From: Balanoglossus misakiensis
Taxonomy: Eukaryota > Hemichordata
Length of the DNA: 64,000 bases
NCBI GenBank assembly: GCA_040954595.2
Contig: CM082582.2
Coordinates: 6,262,001 to 6,326,000, forward strand
Reading direction: 5' to 3'
Each line of letters begins with the position of its first letter. Within the stretch, counting starts at the first letter, position 1. The notes below the pieces were generated by a model that did not search any database, was not told where the DNA came from, and saw nothing but the letters and a program-made list of their open reading frames with translations. Both the position numbers and the translations under genes were made by a program. Below are positions 1 through 14,839 of this stretch, one piece after another.

Positions 1-1393
1 GCGGAAAAGCGCAATTGAACGAAAGCCTCACATGCATGTAAGTTGTAGTTATAAAAACATTCTGAGTATTAAGGGGGGGGTAATGATAGAACATGATACA
101 CTCAAAGTATCCTTTGGGCTATGATCTTTTGATCATGGCCACCGTCGTCTTCTAAACTGGCCAAATCGAGCATTTTGTCTATCGAGTCTAAATACAAATC
201 GGAAATTTTTATTCAAATTTACATAGTGATGTCAAGGAAAAACTACAGCTATAGTCCTTTTTGCTAAAATGTGCTTTGAAAGATAAGTGAATGCCAGCTA
301 GATTATATATTTTGATTGATTAAGAATAAGACAAAAATATCTAGCCATATTCTCAATCGTTATGACATTTACCACTACCACTGTTATGTACATGTACGCA
401 AAAATGAAGTCAACCATTTAACCCAGCATACATTAGCTCCTCTGATCCCCAGTCACAGGACAAAACACCTCGATCGCATCAGGTTAAACATTTGCGACAA
501 GTTGTTTTGACAACCCGATGGATAGTGTCATTGACTTCGGTTTCAGAAGAATGGGACGAATGTTAATTGTTCTTGCGATTCAATACGCGTTGTGTGCATT
601 GGAAATTAAAGGCAATGATGGATTGAGATGTACTTACGGTCATCGTGATAGTAATTCTTCGTCACCCAGAAATAGAACGAGCATTTATGTCTGGTGTCAT
701 ACCAGATGTATTTTACCACCTATAACCTTTTTCTCCCATGTCAGTTCACGGTCGCCTATTAACATTGGCAACGAATGGTGCAAATCGGTGAAGGATCTTT
801 ATAAAAGTAAAGTTTGGGTATACCAGCATATAGTATACGCAACGTTTTAATATACATTACAAGTGAATATGAAGGAATATAAAATTTATATTTCATTCTG
901 CGGTTCAGTCAAAGAGAATGGGAATAGTTTTCATACTTTGTTATCATACATGATGCTTTGGAATGTGATGTCGTATTGTGCATGAATATTAAATTTACGT
1001 GTAAAAATACTATTAAGTGATTTTTTTTCGTTTGATCTCTCCACAATCCACATGTATGAGACGCATCCTTACCTTATCCTTATCACGTATACGTTTTATT
1101 ATATTGTACATTTCCCGCCCAGTATTATACAGCCCGTCCCTTGCCTGATTTTCATGCTTTGAATCTCTCGCAGACGAGAGGCATTTCGCTTCTCATCATA
1201 CAGCAATCTCTGTGTTCCCGTGGGAGTAATATACTTCTCTTTCTTTCTATCCACCGAATAAATTTCCATCAGTGCATGATGGTTGTTTAATCGGCATTCA
1301 TAAATCCAATTTGTCTCTCGATCGATGTAGCGATGATGTATGTGACAATAATACAGATAAAGGTGCGTCAGCTTCTGAAATCGGGGACAATCG

Positions 1394-1588
1394 TTAAAGG
1401 TATACGATCACCCTAATTTAAACATGCCCATATATGGACAAACGGGCGTCTCTCATTCTTTGGATGACCGTTTGAGTATAGAGCTCATTTGTTCCGCGTG
1501 GCCTCCCCGCGAAAATCTGCGATTGGCTAGATCTCAACTTCCCATGGTAACTGTAGCTAGATTTGCATAGCTGACCGTGTTCTTTTAA
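1394..1588. mobile_element. Small TTAA-flanked inverted-repeat element (MITE-like), copy 1
   Basis: The left end reads TTAA followed by AGGTATACGATCACC. The right end, read on the other strand, is TTAA followed by AAGAACACGGTCAGC, a decayed version of the same terminal repeat. The inside (about 1505-1565) matches the reverse complement of the element at 57572-57753, including a shared segment around GATTGG..TAGATCTCAA and CCATGGTAACTGT. It has no coding capacity. The TTAA target site is typical of piggyBac-type transposition, but assignment to that superfamily is inference. It is more degraded than copy 2. Confidence 0.7.
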
Positions 1589-4500
1589 AGTTTTCAGTTG
1601 TTATATTTTCACCTGAACTATAACCTCTCGTTTTGTTATTCTAAACACTTGCGTAATCGGCGCAAGGAGTCACGTGCGCAGGTGTACATACATACATGCA
1701 TGCAGGCGGGAACAGATCACTGATAAGATGAATTTACAGGTTACTGTGTACACGCTGTTTGGCTAAGTGCCAGGTGAAATACTTACAGTAATCTGATATC
1801 GTTTTCAATATTTATACAACTTTTCATACGGGAAATTGCAGTCAGCTTAACAGTTCAATGTGTGTTACTTTTCTAATGGGGTTTTCATTACACTTAAGAT
1901 GTGTGGATAAATCATGCATATGTTGTTGTGTCTCCTCTTTCAGTCTTTGAATCTAAGGCTTTGTAATACATGTATCACTTTCTTCGGCTTTTTTTTAAAT
2001 CTCCATCTGCTTTATTGAATCTAACAAACAAGACGTCGACGACGACAAGGATGATGATGACGCTGACGATGATGAAGGTGGTGGTGGCGGCTGCACTGAC
2101 ACCTTGGCGACAAGGTTTCCATGACCCTAACATTAGAGAGATGGTATCTTCACTTTTGCTGGCACATAATGCACTTTCACATTTTTTCGCTGGTAGTGTT
2201 TGGTGCTTTAGGTTCAAGGTTTCCTCTTGGGATCATACATGCATATGTTGTTCTCGATCAAACTGTGTCCTCATATAATGTGGTACAGTTTCGTATTTAG
2301 GCCCACTCACCCACCCCTCCCCCACCCAACCCCAAAGGAAAAAAAAGATTACGGAATAAGTGTTCGTGCAATTCATGATGTATTGTATAACAGAACCTTA
2401 CATTGGACGACATGAGTGTAATGCGTGGGTAATGTGTGCTCGGGCTATTTTTTGATATTCCCAAGTTGATTATTAATGGGGGTAACACAAGCATATAACT
2501 TACGGGAAATTCCCCAATCACCAATAAAATATTTAAATGGCAATGAAAAGGTCCAACTATTAGCGGTCAGCGCTACTGTTCATAACGAAGTCAAGGTATG
2601 AGTCCTAAGACACGTATTTTATTTTATGTATCGTATATAGCCCCTGTTTCAGTGGTTTTGCTTGACTGGTTTTCACAGCATTTTATGTTCAATTAGGAAA
2701 TGTCCCATGTGGTACGGTCTTGAACTTGCAACATTAGCCAGTATTAAAAAGGTGTCTAATGAATATGCATGGTTCTATAGTCATTAAACATCGTCTTTAA
2801 CATGTTTAACATTGCCCGGTCACCCTTATCGTGTCTGAGCTTTCCCTCATTCAGATGGGGTCTAAACTGTTGGAGATACCGGCGTCATGATAGCATCAAT
2901 GTTGATACAAGCCAGATGTTATCGCTTCCGGATATGAAATGTTCCAGTATTAAAAGTAGTAATTGACACGTTATTCTGCCGTGTCAAAGGCACTCAAAGG
3001 ATGGCCTTCGTTTATTAGGTGACAACCTGTAGAAGTACCACTTGAAATACTAATCCGTTGATGAACATGCCAATCTCAATTACCTGCACCACAGGGAGCT
3101 TTCCCTCCTTGTTTGTGGCGTGTGCATGTTTGTTTGTTATTATTGATCGATAAAATAAACAAAAATAAAGTTGCTAAGAGCTAGCTAGTCAAATATCGAA
3201 GGAAACACACTTTTTGTTTAGCAATAATACTCCAGTATATGGCTACTTCCATTTCTTCATTTTCTTCTAATTGATCAAAGAAAATTAAATTGATTTCTAT
3301 ACGTATATTCCACGCAGGAGAATTCAGAGCAAAATGCGATGTATGCCTATATATTACACGCTGATGTCTCCCTGCTCGATTGCTTAATATTTAACAAGGA
3401 CAAATTTTCAGTCTGACATGGAAATTACCAAAGCTCCTGAAGGAATCATTATTACGTAATTACCAATAATTGCCGCTGTAGTTCCCATTTATGTTTGCCT
3501 GTAGAGTTCCCCCGGGGTATTGACTTTGCAAAAAAGCCGCCGTTGAGCTGACAACAGAAACACTGCTTCAATTTTTCATGTCCACGACATGTCTTCACGG
3601 ACATACAGAGTGTGCCGTCGGTTTGTAATGTCTCCCGATGCATGTCGAATTATCCCTGATTGGTTTTGCACTGTGTATGTACCACGCACCGTTAAGAGTG
3701 CCGTATCTCATTAGTTCAAGCACTTCGCCGACGTTCGAGTGTGTCCGGGTCTTAAACAACTGATGCAAAAAATGTCTCATTTGGAAAACACAATTACAAG
3801 GACCTGCATGTAAATTGCTTATTGCTTCAATACGTTATACACGTTATTTTTACATGATACTGCCTTTCTACAGAAGTGATTTTGATTTGTGAATATTGAC
3901 ATAAACAGCCATTTTAGTAATTTCCGTTCATTTTAACAACACATTATTTGCTAGGACACCTGTTTTTATTTCATTTGACTTTGATACATCTAACACCTGA
4001 GTCGTGTGGGTCTCAACCAATCCTTTGCCAACTCGGCTCGCGAAGGCCGGTGTTCAATGCGACAATATTATCCACCACCTGGGCAGACCACCTGCTGTTT
4101 CTGAGTCATCGTATAGGCTGTTCGATTAATTAGCGTTGCTTAACGCCTGGGACCTATTGCTTGGGCCATGCCCCCTGCTGCCTATATCTCGTGTAGGCCG
4201 TGCATTGTCATCACGTGGATCTGCACTATAACACTCCGACTCGCTAAAAGGTTTGGACGTTTAGTTAGCGGCAATTGTGGTGTCGACTGGTAGCGCGTAA
4301 ATAAATCCGTGTATATGATAAATGGTGCTGAGATTCACGCGTCGCATTGTAACGATGGATGTCAGAAAGCGTGGTTTATTGTTCATCATGTCAAATTATA
4401 ACCCATGGGCTTTTAGCAATAATGGCGTCGTGATGAATGTTGTCGTTCATACACATAATGGGATAAGTTTGCATTTCCCCATAAATCATATTGCAAGCCT

Positions 4501-5850
4501 CGGATGATTATCGGCAATATGCAAATTTGGAAAGGAAGATGCCCCACTCAAAGAAATAGATATACAATATATCATTCTTATATAACCTGTGATATGGAAA
4601 TCAATATACAAAACATACCATTATATAAACACGTACCGGGATTAAACAACTGGTGATTCAGTCTCGCAAATTATTTAGAACTCCAAGCGAAGACGCGTTG
4701 TTCAAACACGGCTCGACTGAGATGTACTTAAGATGTTGCACGGACCAGGTTAATTTCAATAGATGCTAGTTACGCTCTATTTATATGCAATGACCATATT
4801 CTTATATTTTCTATGGACCAGTATTTTGCAATTGAATTCTCCAAAGACCGGGGCGAATGAGTAAATACAAAATCTAATAAATTGGTAGCGTACACTTGTT
4901 CTATTATCAAATTTATCCATGAATTTGATTTTTCCATGGTTGGATTTTAAGACATATTTCTCGTTTCGAGGAGAATATCGTGAAAGCACTTTTAAAGAGG
5001 ATCTTGTTGAAACATAGTGTTGAAACTTTTTTCCTGCAATACGATGAAATATTCAAATAGACTGAGGGAAATTTAATTAGATGGTTCTCCCTAAGTAATT
5101 ACAAGCCTTTGACGGAAAGAAGGCTTTGCATAATTTATCGATCGCCTACCTTCCGTCTACATGTACAGCAGTTGTTTTACTGGACTTCTTGGGAACGTTT
5201 CAATTATGTACACTGACGTGCAAAGATTGTTATCTTCGGTGTTTATTAGCGTGGCGTTATCGCTGTCCGAGTGAAATGCGTACTATTCCCTATACAATGA
5301 ATATTAGCATTCTCATCAGTTAAACGCAGTTTTGTACAACCGTGTCAAATCGGCTTCGTCACATCCATATGCATAATGGGCGTCGCCGCGACTTTAGCAA
5401 TACACTTGGTATTCTACCGCCGATGAGAAGGCACAATGAATTATTGACACAATAATGGGTACATGACCAGTTTGTGTAATTCGACAAAGCAACTCGAAAA
5501 CCACATATTGGCAAAGTCGATGATATTCATACACTCACCCATTCTCACTCTGTGGTTTTAATCATTTCCGGGCAAGATCATTAACAAAAAGTTAATAAAA
5601 CCAATTAAGTTAATAGAGCAAAATGTGAGCCTGTGTGGCCGCGACACACCCAAGCACCTTGAACGTGACCGTGACCTATATAGCATTGTTCTTGACCGAC
5701 TGTGATCACTGGTTACGTGGGCAGTGAATGTGAAGGTTGACTGCTGATATCTATTGTTGTTTATTTGTGTTGCTGCTGTATTTCTTGATAAGTGACAAGC
5801 AGTCCCTGTCCCTGTATGCCTTCATTTACGAAATAACATTATAATACACA

Positions 5851-5959
<109 letters not shown>

Positions 5960-6292
5960 CACTTAATATAGACTGGTTAGTGCGGTACGCCTGCGTATTT
6001 TACTTCCTGTATATCGTAAAAAACATTGAACGACCGTATTCACATTTGGCCATTTGCCACGATCGCATTAATTAGGCGGTCTTTATGATGGTTAAGTCTG
6101 CAGCATCGGTTACGCACACCCCTAGATTTTATTAGCTATATTCTAATAATCACATGAACTACTCTATTGCTGGGTCGTGCGCGCAGCCCCCTGTTATGAA
6201 CAAAACCCAGTAACTTAAGTGGTCCCTTGAAGTCGGTTTGCTTAAAACAAGAGTTATCATCCGGTTGACTTGACGTCTTTTTCGTCTTGCAG

Positions 6293-9200
6293 ATGAAAAT
6301 GGTGCACGTTAAATGTTTCGTGTTACGGTTCATGGTGGTGTTTCAGGGTAGTTGGCTTTTACGAGCATCAGGCGACATCGGGTAAGTACATTTACTATTA
6401 CTGTTGATCACTACGTGCGCTTTTGCACCGTGCTGTACGTTTCGAATCATTCACCCCTCAATAGATGTTTACCTGTCCACGTTTTTACCTTTTCACCGAC
6501 TGCACATTACAACAATTAAAACGACATGATCTTGACACAGTGTCTATTGTACATGTAACTGTACATTAGTGATGCATCATCGTCGCTATATAAACCCGCA
6601 TCAGTGAAAGACACACAGATGTTTTCCTTTCACGCGGACGGGTTTATCAAAGCTTGGGATTATCAGCTTCAAGGATATTGGCGCATTTTTAACAAGCTGT
6701 TATGATTCCGGTTAATAATCAGAAGCGTGCCGCGATGATAGTTGTACTGGGCCCGGTTTGTAAATTGAGAAATTAAGCAAACCGTTATAGAATTACGGTA
6801 TGTCGCTACGTATGTGTTCGATGAAGTCTACGGGAGTATTTCTCTCTCGGTGTAATGTCTATGCCAGTACCCACCTACATGTACGAGAGATCAGTGAGGC
6901 TATACATCTAGACGAGGATACCGTTGCCAATTCCCCGCCCGTACTTTACAGATTCTCGCTCTGCTAGAAATACCGTATATTTCCGACGCCCTTTATCTTC
7001 ATGAATCATGATATTGCCACTGGACCCACGGCCCACTGTTGGCTGTTTTTGTCACTATATTATTGCCAGACAGATGTCTTACCATCTGAAATGCGTATGT
7101 CGACATGAAGATGATGAATTATTACCAAGGGAATGTCCGTTGAAACATTAAAGGCTTGACCTCGTTCCCTGGACTATTATGCTCTAAGGTAGTCTGCACC
7201 TCGAAAACCATAGTCTTAAACCCCTTTTTATATTTTGCACTTCTTTACATTGTGTTTTCTCTTAACATTGAACATGCTTAAAAATTGGGTGTCACTTTCA
7301 GCGAGAGAGCAAAATTGTCTCTATGTTTTAGCCGCCAATCTCCGTGTTAACTCTATGCAGAAATCTTAAAGTTGGGGGATTTCTTATGAATTCAAGACGG
7401 TGAACACCCTGTTTTCAAATGTCTCCTTAAAAAACTGTGATATAGAAAAGAATAGGAAGGTCTCAGACTGCAGGACTATTATTTTGCTAAAAATCTGTGT
7501 CCGCGACGAATACTACCCTAATGACAATCCCCACCCTCAAATCCGTGTCTACGCATACTGATTATTAATTATAATTATCAATTAAAATTACATGTCAATT
7601 GCTTTTAACACCATTTGCATTATATCTGAATATTTATTAGCTACCCATCTTGCGAACATATAGCTCAGTCTCAAAAATCCATTAAAGTAAAATGATTTTT
7701 CTTCGCGTAAAATGCATTTCACATTTTACCTGATGCCTATAGTGCGTGACGCCACAACCTTTGACTGTTTGTTTTATCACGAACCCTTATAATGAATCTA
7801 TTTCTATAATCTTACTAAGTGGGAAATGTTTAACGGCTTCATTAAAATTTCCTTCTTATTTTCGACATTGTGGTTAAATATTAATTTTTCCATTTAATGT
7901 GAATCCACGGGTAGCTGTTGCCTCTCACACGTTACTGAAGAAAATACGGAGTGTTCTATTGCAGTTGAGAAATGTAGTATTTCAATATAAAATGGACGTG
8001 AGGATTGCTAGCTATTTGCATGTACACATGTATATAGAAACAAAAGGCCGGCTATGCATCACACACGCAGTTGTAATTATGCTCACGTTACAATTAATAA
8101 AGTTGCTGGTCGAGTTCTGCACACGCATTTAAGGGTGTGTGTCGTACCATCTGCGGCTGCGCGTATGAGTCTCATACAACACATGCAGTTGGGGCTATAA
8201 TATAAAAAGTCAATGTAGGTGCAAAGTGTAACTGCTACGATGTACTCAATTGCAAACAACATGGTTGTCCCTTTTGGGAACCCTAATCATTATTATGTGA
8301 AGTTTAAAAAATGGAAAAGGTACTGCCACGGAGACATAACATATTACATGTTCGACACACACAGAGGGCCCACTGAGGTCCCAACACATAAGCCAGACCA
8401 AAACCATGACAAAGCGAAGCACACGACGCATATGCTGGACGAAATATTGCAACAGTATGACATGAGAATACGACCAAACGTCAACGGTGAGTATATGTCA
8501 GTGAAATTTTATTCCAGGTGCATTATTTTTCGTGTTTTATCACTTTGTCAAGTGCAGTAACTTTTATGTGGGATGCGCGTGAAACGTAATGCCACTCTAT
8601 GACAATATAGAGCCATTTGCTGGAACAGGGTTTTTACTGTTATGCATGCATGTGTAATACCCATTACCGAACCTTTTTATGGGCAGGGTAATATATTGGA
8701 GATGGAACGCAAGACATGAAAGAAGGCTTCCATCCGGAGATTACCTTTGGATAAGATATCAAACACAAGGAATTATATCCCATAAGGGAAATTTTCTGAA
8801 TCGATTATAGATACGTAATTCTGTTATTTTTTGTAGGTCCCCCAGTCTTGATACAGTATGACATGTTTATAGTCAGTGGCTTCGACTCCATAACAACTTC
8901 CATGGTAAGTTTTCCATTAAGCTTTGTTGACCATCGTTAATTATATGCTAATAATCAAAGTCTAACGACGTTTTGATTCACTCTAGGTTGTACATTACTA
9001 ATTAGGTCAATATGTAGCATTTAATGAACATCTGCGCCATAATATGATACTCTTAAATAATTATTCTATTTCGTTGAGTAACATTCCGTAATGTAATGAA
9101 ACGGTCATTGACATACCAGCAATTTGAACGTGCGCACATTGAGAGCATTTCAGGCAATTGGCAGAAATATTTCACCCAGAGGCTTCACGGAATCATGTTT

Positions 9201-12200
9201 ATTCATACTCCTAAAATTTGATATCTTCATCTATTTTAGCCCCCGCGGAGACATGTCTATGCGCATGCGCCTGCATCAACGATATCGCAAGAATGACATC
9301 ATAGTTTAATTAAACCTGCAAATTGGACATGTTTTACTTTGAAATGGAAAAAACTGATTAGATTTTGAAGGGCGCGGCTTGCTTTTATTAAAGTATAAGT
9401 AGTTATAATCAAAGATTTTTTTCCTGATAATTGTGGTCTATGGTGAGCGCGTTGGAAGTATTAGCATATGCATAGAATTACTATACAAAAATGTTAATAC
9501 AGTTTGCTACAACCTAATGGGTCTTATGAAGAAAACGATGCCTCAATTCTCCCTGCCTTAAATAGTTTTTTGCTACCTGGGTGAGTGATGAAAATCTCAT
9601 ATGGTCGACTCATAGTTTCAAGATAGTCGATTTTAATTTTGCCATGTTTAAGAAATGGACGTTCGTAAGCTAAAGTGATAATGGGTCATTCTGGAAGTTT
9701 GTGACAGAAAAATAACGAAATTTGATCAAAGTAGGTCATGAAATACAGTTAACATATAACTTCTTCAGTGTCTTACTACAGTGAGTTGTCGACCTTCTAC
9801 CCAGAATGCAATTATTAAAATCTGATTTGACCCCTTAGCACGAAGTAAAAACCAACTAAACTTCCATCTATCTTATATACTGTATAAACACATTGGGTAT
9901 ATGTAGGCTACCATCATGTGTCCCATTACCGTTACAAATCAAAAAATCTGTCCTTAGCAGGACTACAACATCATGGCGTTCATAAGGCAGTATTGGAACG
10001 ACCCTCGCCTGGCGTACAACGGAAGTGACGACTACAGTCTCAACGTGAACCAGCGGATGTTGGAGCTGATCTGGGTGCCGGACATGTACATCATCAACGA
10101 GAAGGCCGGCGAGCTGCACGAGCTCACAGTCGCCAACAAAGCGCTGCGTATATACCCGAATGGAAATATATTGTACAGTATGAGGTAAGCTTGCGTGGTG
10201 TATACACATGCCATAATTAAGTGATTGGACTTTCCAGTCGCAAACCACGGAGGGATAGTCGCTGAAGTAATAATGAGTATCTTGGAGATGAGATTAACTG
10301 TCTTTACGGGCGCCTCCTTGCAAGCCGGGAAGTGTTAAGCAGATTGTGTTGCATTAAGTTAATAACCTTGTTTCCCCTTCTGACGTCTTGTCCGTCTCAC
10401 AAGGCCATTACAGGAGATTATTTTTTTACCTGTATACACTGCAGTAAGTAAAATCTACCTCATTTGTAGTCTTGGCGTATTAAAGTCGTACACGACCAGA
10501 GTTACATATATATAATGCGTTGTGTTCAAATGTGAACAAATTCTGTAAATTTTGGCACATCTTTATTGAGTAATTTTATATATTTTCCACTGTTTCCTCA
10601 TTGCAACTTTTAATTCCAAATCATGATACAACAATATTTTTGAAAATAGTACTACAAAACTAACATGGGCGTGGCGTATTCAAGTACGTATTCAAGTATA
10701 AGAACTAAAAACAAGTTTTCAGAATGGTGGCTTCTGAAAGTTGGGATTTATGGCAAATTAACGTGACGTGTGATTATTTGTGAGGTAAATTTGTAAATCG
10801 TTCCGGATTTCAAATAGCACTTTTTTTCTCTTTACGTATTTTAGTCAATGCCTCTCCAATGCTAATCGAAAATGTCCTACGCCCATGCCCATTCATAGTG
10901 ACAGTTTAGGCAGTTTTAGCCTTGTATAGATCTATGGCGTATTCGCTCGTCTAAAGACAATTCAAGGATTTGCTAATTTGCTCTCTCCACATCAAGTAAA
11001 TCCTACGTTAATCTCATGATCATTCATACTTTGTCGTGCCTAAAAGTGAATAATCTAGCGGTTGACTTTAGGAATGTTAAAAGGCCAGTCTTATAGGTTA
11101 CAATTTGTAGAATGGGACTGTGTTGTTACAGGTATTATTGTTACATTTAACACGTTTTTATTCTTGTGTTTAAAAATAGATTGAGTCTCACTTTGGCGTG
11201 CAACATGAACTTACGGAAATACCCAATGGACAGTCAGATGTGCCATTTGGAAATGGAAAGTTGTAAGCATATCCACATTTTTCGTGTGAGACTGACATAC
11301 AAATGTACATGATGGATGCGTGGATGGATGGATGCATGCATGCATGTCAATTGTCAATAACATGTAGTAGAAGTATATATAACCTAGGTTAGTGATGGAA
11401 ATCTCATGTGTTGGACGCGACGTAAACAACTGTTCAACACCAGTCTTATCATCACCGAGTATATACCTATCATGTTTGGTTTCTTCCAAAGATAACCGTC
11501 ATCAACAGCCCATGCTATCCAGAATATCATCAGGCGTGTTTCAGATTACATAGATTTGAGAATCGGCGAGACATTATCAGACGATGCAATCAGTGATGAT
11601 TTATGATAATATAATACTATGGAGCTTTCGTATCATATGATGTAAACAGAACTGGACCGAGTACAGATCCCGGCGGAACGTCATATTTCATGAAGCGCCA
11701 ACGAGGAGACGCTACAGATATGACGAAACCAGACTAATATGAGACAACCGTGAACAAGAATTTAAGTCTGCGTTAAATAGTTTCGTGATCAATCGCGTCA
11801 TAAGCCCCAAACTTATTCCTGGTTGGGATTGTCAGTCCAATGTTTCCACTCTTATCTGAAATTTGTCAAGAAACGGTTCCACAAAATGAACAGCCTTGGG
11901 GATAACTAGGTGGATCAATATTTGTGAAGTATGATCGATGTTCATGGCCGTTCCATCGGGCACATAATCGTTAACAAGCAGCATATGGGTTTGAGTAATA
12001 GGCGATTTGGCATGATTTAGGGCTTCGCTATTGCAGCCAAGGGGTGCCTGGTTCACATTAGATAGTCTCCAACAGATGATTTTCCGCTCAGTGCGAGATC
12101 TCGCGAGAATTGGTGAATCATCTTCATCCAATCTTCAATCGCAATCAATCATATATTTCTGGGATCAAGATAGTCCTGTCCAGTGACGTTCGGAAACAAA

Positions 12201-14839
12201 AACTAATTATGACCATTGATATATGACTCTCGAAAAGCACAACTGTACGAAGAGTTGTTGTTGTTGTTGTACTTGCTGTGGCAGTAGTCTGATGGTGTGG
12301 GAAATGCAACCATATGCGAGTTTCTGTAGCATTGATATACATGTACTTGTCCCCCTACAGACGGTTATCGAATCCATGACGTCATATTTCAATGGAAAGG
12401 CGACACTCCGGTCACCATGAATATGGCCATAGAGATACCCGAATTTGTACTACACGATATACAAACAACGGAGATGGTGAATGAATACAACACCGGTAAG
12501 GAAACTCAGGTGTAAATAAAAAATAACCGAAAACGAATATATGTATATAACGAGATATTTCCTTTGGCAACAGAACGGATGTCTGAAATTTCATCATGTG
12601 ATATTTATACCAACGTTGCAAGAAATGGTCTGCCTCGGGTTTCTGTAAAACCCGCTGGTTTTTATCAAGTCTGTTGTATCGCACGATCGAGTTTCCTTAA
12701 GACCACTTTACGCCTAAGCCATCTATTTACGATTTCACGACTTGTAACATCTGATAAATAAACCAATCCCCACGACGAGTCAGGAAACTTCACTTACGAG
12801 AATCAGATGATTGACTTCAACAATATACATTGATTGCGAGCTATTTTCTCCCTCCCTCTCTCTCTCTTGCAGGCAACTTTACCAGCTTAGGGGTGTATTT
12901 CTTTCTGAAGAGAATATTTGATTTCCATCTGATTCAGACGTACGTTCCCAGCATCCTCCTGGTGGTCATTTCCTGGGTCTCGTTCTGGATTAATCCCGAG
13001 GCCTCGCCGGCTCGAGTGGGATTAGGGATAACAACGGTACTCACGATGACGGCGCAGAGCACCGGAGTAAGGGAGACGCTTCCACCGGTCGCCTACATCA
13101 AGGTACGGTAAAACCAGATCGGAACACTCGAATTACAATGTTTCCTGGTCCCGAGAGTAATTTAATAGATCGGTTTCCCCTAAGACGCCATACATCTACG
13201 TTACACTTGCGGATGTGTGTTAAATACACATCATTCTGTGGGTAAATACGATTACCGTAATGGCTGTTTCACCATCGGTTTGCACGTATAGTGTTTAATC
13301 ACATACGTTGCCTATATTTCCTCCGACGCCGAATCTCTTTCTAGGTCGTAGACCACGTGATAATACATAAGACGTTGCATGGAAAATGCAATAAAGTTGA
13401 TTTTCGGCATTATCTGTGTTAGAGGTAGACTTAATACCATGTATACTAAAATTACAATGCCAAGTTAAGTAATAACGTCTCAATTAAAAGCAAATTTCAC
13501 TTAGGTTTATGGCAGTTGACGTCAATAAAGAATACTGATGTATCCTTGAAGCGCAGATTTTCTCACTTGAGAGAAAAAAAATTCTTCTTGGGAGGGACAC
13601 CCTTTAACAAAGTGGAGTATAGAAAATCACATCTCAGTTCAGCTAGGGAAAACATCATCGCGACACTATAACCCCGATTGGTACGGCACGACCTCCCATA
13701 ATTGCTGAAATTCCCGTTAATAACATATACATATGTTACCAAGCATACGAAAGTGAAAATAATAATTTAATCCCATCTGTATTACAATTTAAAGGTCAGT
13801 ATAATATTCTTTGCATACCGATTATTCTATTTTCATTCTGTTTTTGGAATGAGACAATTTGTGGGTATCCTAACTCTTGAATAATATCATGTGATTGCCC
13901 AGTTGAAGTATTCACCGACGGCATCTTTAAATGGCATTCAAGGAATTCATTATTTGCTTGTTATTAACCAAGGCAAATTTAGTTTCAGACCTTAATAACG
14001 AAACGTCGATCGTGTAACGTTCACGTGAATGTCGTGAATATGGTAATTTGCCAATTGACGGCTGCAGTAAAAACAAATGTGCAGGGAATGTGCTCACGTG
14101 TTCTGAATACTTTATTTCTTTATTCTCAATTTTAAGAGAGAATGCTTAAGTTTGATATATGAAAGTGTAATAATTTCATATATCATACATTTAACTATAA
14201 TCTACTTTCAGGCCATCGATGTCTGGATGACAACCTGCCTGGCATTTGTCTTCGCGGCACTGCTTGAGTTTGCTTTAGTGAACTACGTACTCACTGAACA
14301 GAAGCAGAAAGCATCAAAGAAATTAAAACAAAAGGTAAGAAACAATCTATGGACACAATTTGCACATTTATATAAATGAAGATCTACACTGTGCAATCGC
14401 TTTCCAATATGGCCGACTTGTGTGTTTTATCTTTTCCGCCCATTCTAGTTCTGCGCATGTGTTCTGTCTCGTTCGCTGGATCTCAACTCATTTCGATACC
14501 ACGCGATGACAGCATTGCCAATTCAGTTTGTTTTGTCACACTTTCCAGGAATTGCGTGCCTCCAAAAAGAGACAGAACGGCAGGAACAACGGCGCGGAAG
14601 CGGAGATTCCCATGAAGCTGGTCTCTCAGAACTCGTTCGTCACGCAACAGGCGACGGGAGAGGACGATGAACTCGAGATTCACCCGGTGTTTCTCTTCTT
14701 GAATTCCCGGGTCACTCCGCGGCTGATTGACCGCGTGGCTCGATTCTTGTTCCCGTTCACCTTTCTACTATTCAACGTCATTTACTGGCCGATCTGCTTT
14801 TACGGCTATGGAGATGAAACCATACCGGATAGGCCGTAA
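6293..14839 (+). CDS. Cys-loop ligand-gated anion channel subunit, glycine-receptor-like
   Basis: This is a pentameric ligand-gated chloride channel subunit of the plasma membrane. Nine coding exons: 6293-6381, 8227-8486, 8837-8904, 9961-10184, 11180-11262, 12361-12495, 12873-13102, 14212-14334, 14549-14839. Phases agree and give about 500 residues. Exon 1 encodes a hydrophobic signal-like start. Visible landmarks are [31 protein letters not shown], the 13-residue Cys-loop (C221, C235), ESYGYR (loop B), YNTGNF (loop C), and M1 followed by [15 protein letters not shown], the anion-selective M2. M3 and M4 (about 466-488) follow, with a lysine-rich M3-M4 loop of about 80 residues. M2 has Gly at 2', Ser at 15' and Arg at 19', as in glycine receptor alpha. 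The second cysteine pair typical of glycine receptors is absent. Exons 1 and the 5' edge of exon 2 are the weak points. AATAAA signals lie at 15144 and 16003. The agonist could be glycine, GABA or another ligand. Confidence 0.93.

Noticed and set aside
518-850. 110-residue ORF with a hydrophobic start (MLIVLAIQYALCA)
   Set aside because: Could be a signal-peptide exon, but no partner exon, domain or good splice context was found.
11650-11830. Possible retroelement relic (peptide [10 protein letters not shown] with stops after it)
   Set aside because: The resemblance to a phrase common in non-LTR polymerases is too short, and I could not find reverse transcriptase motifs around it.
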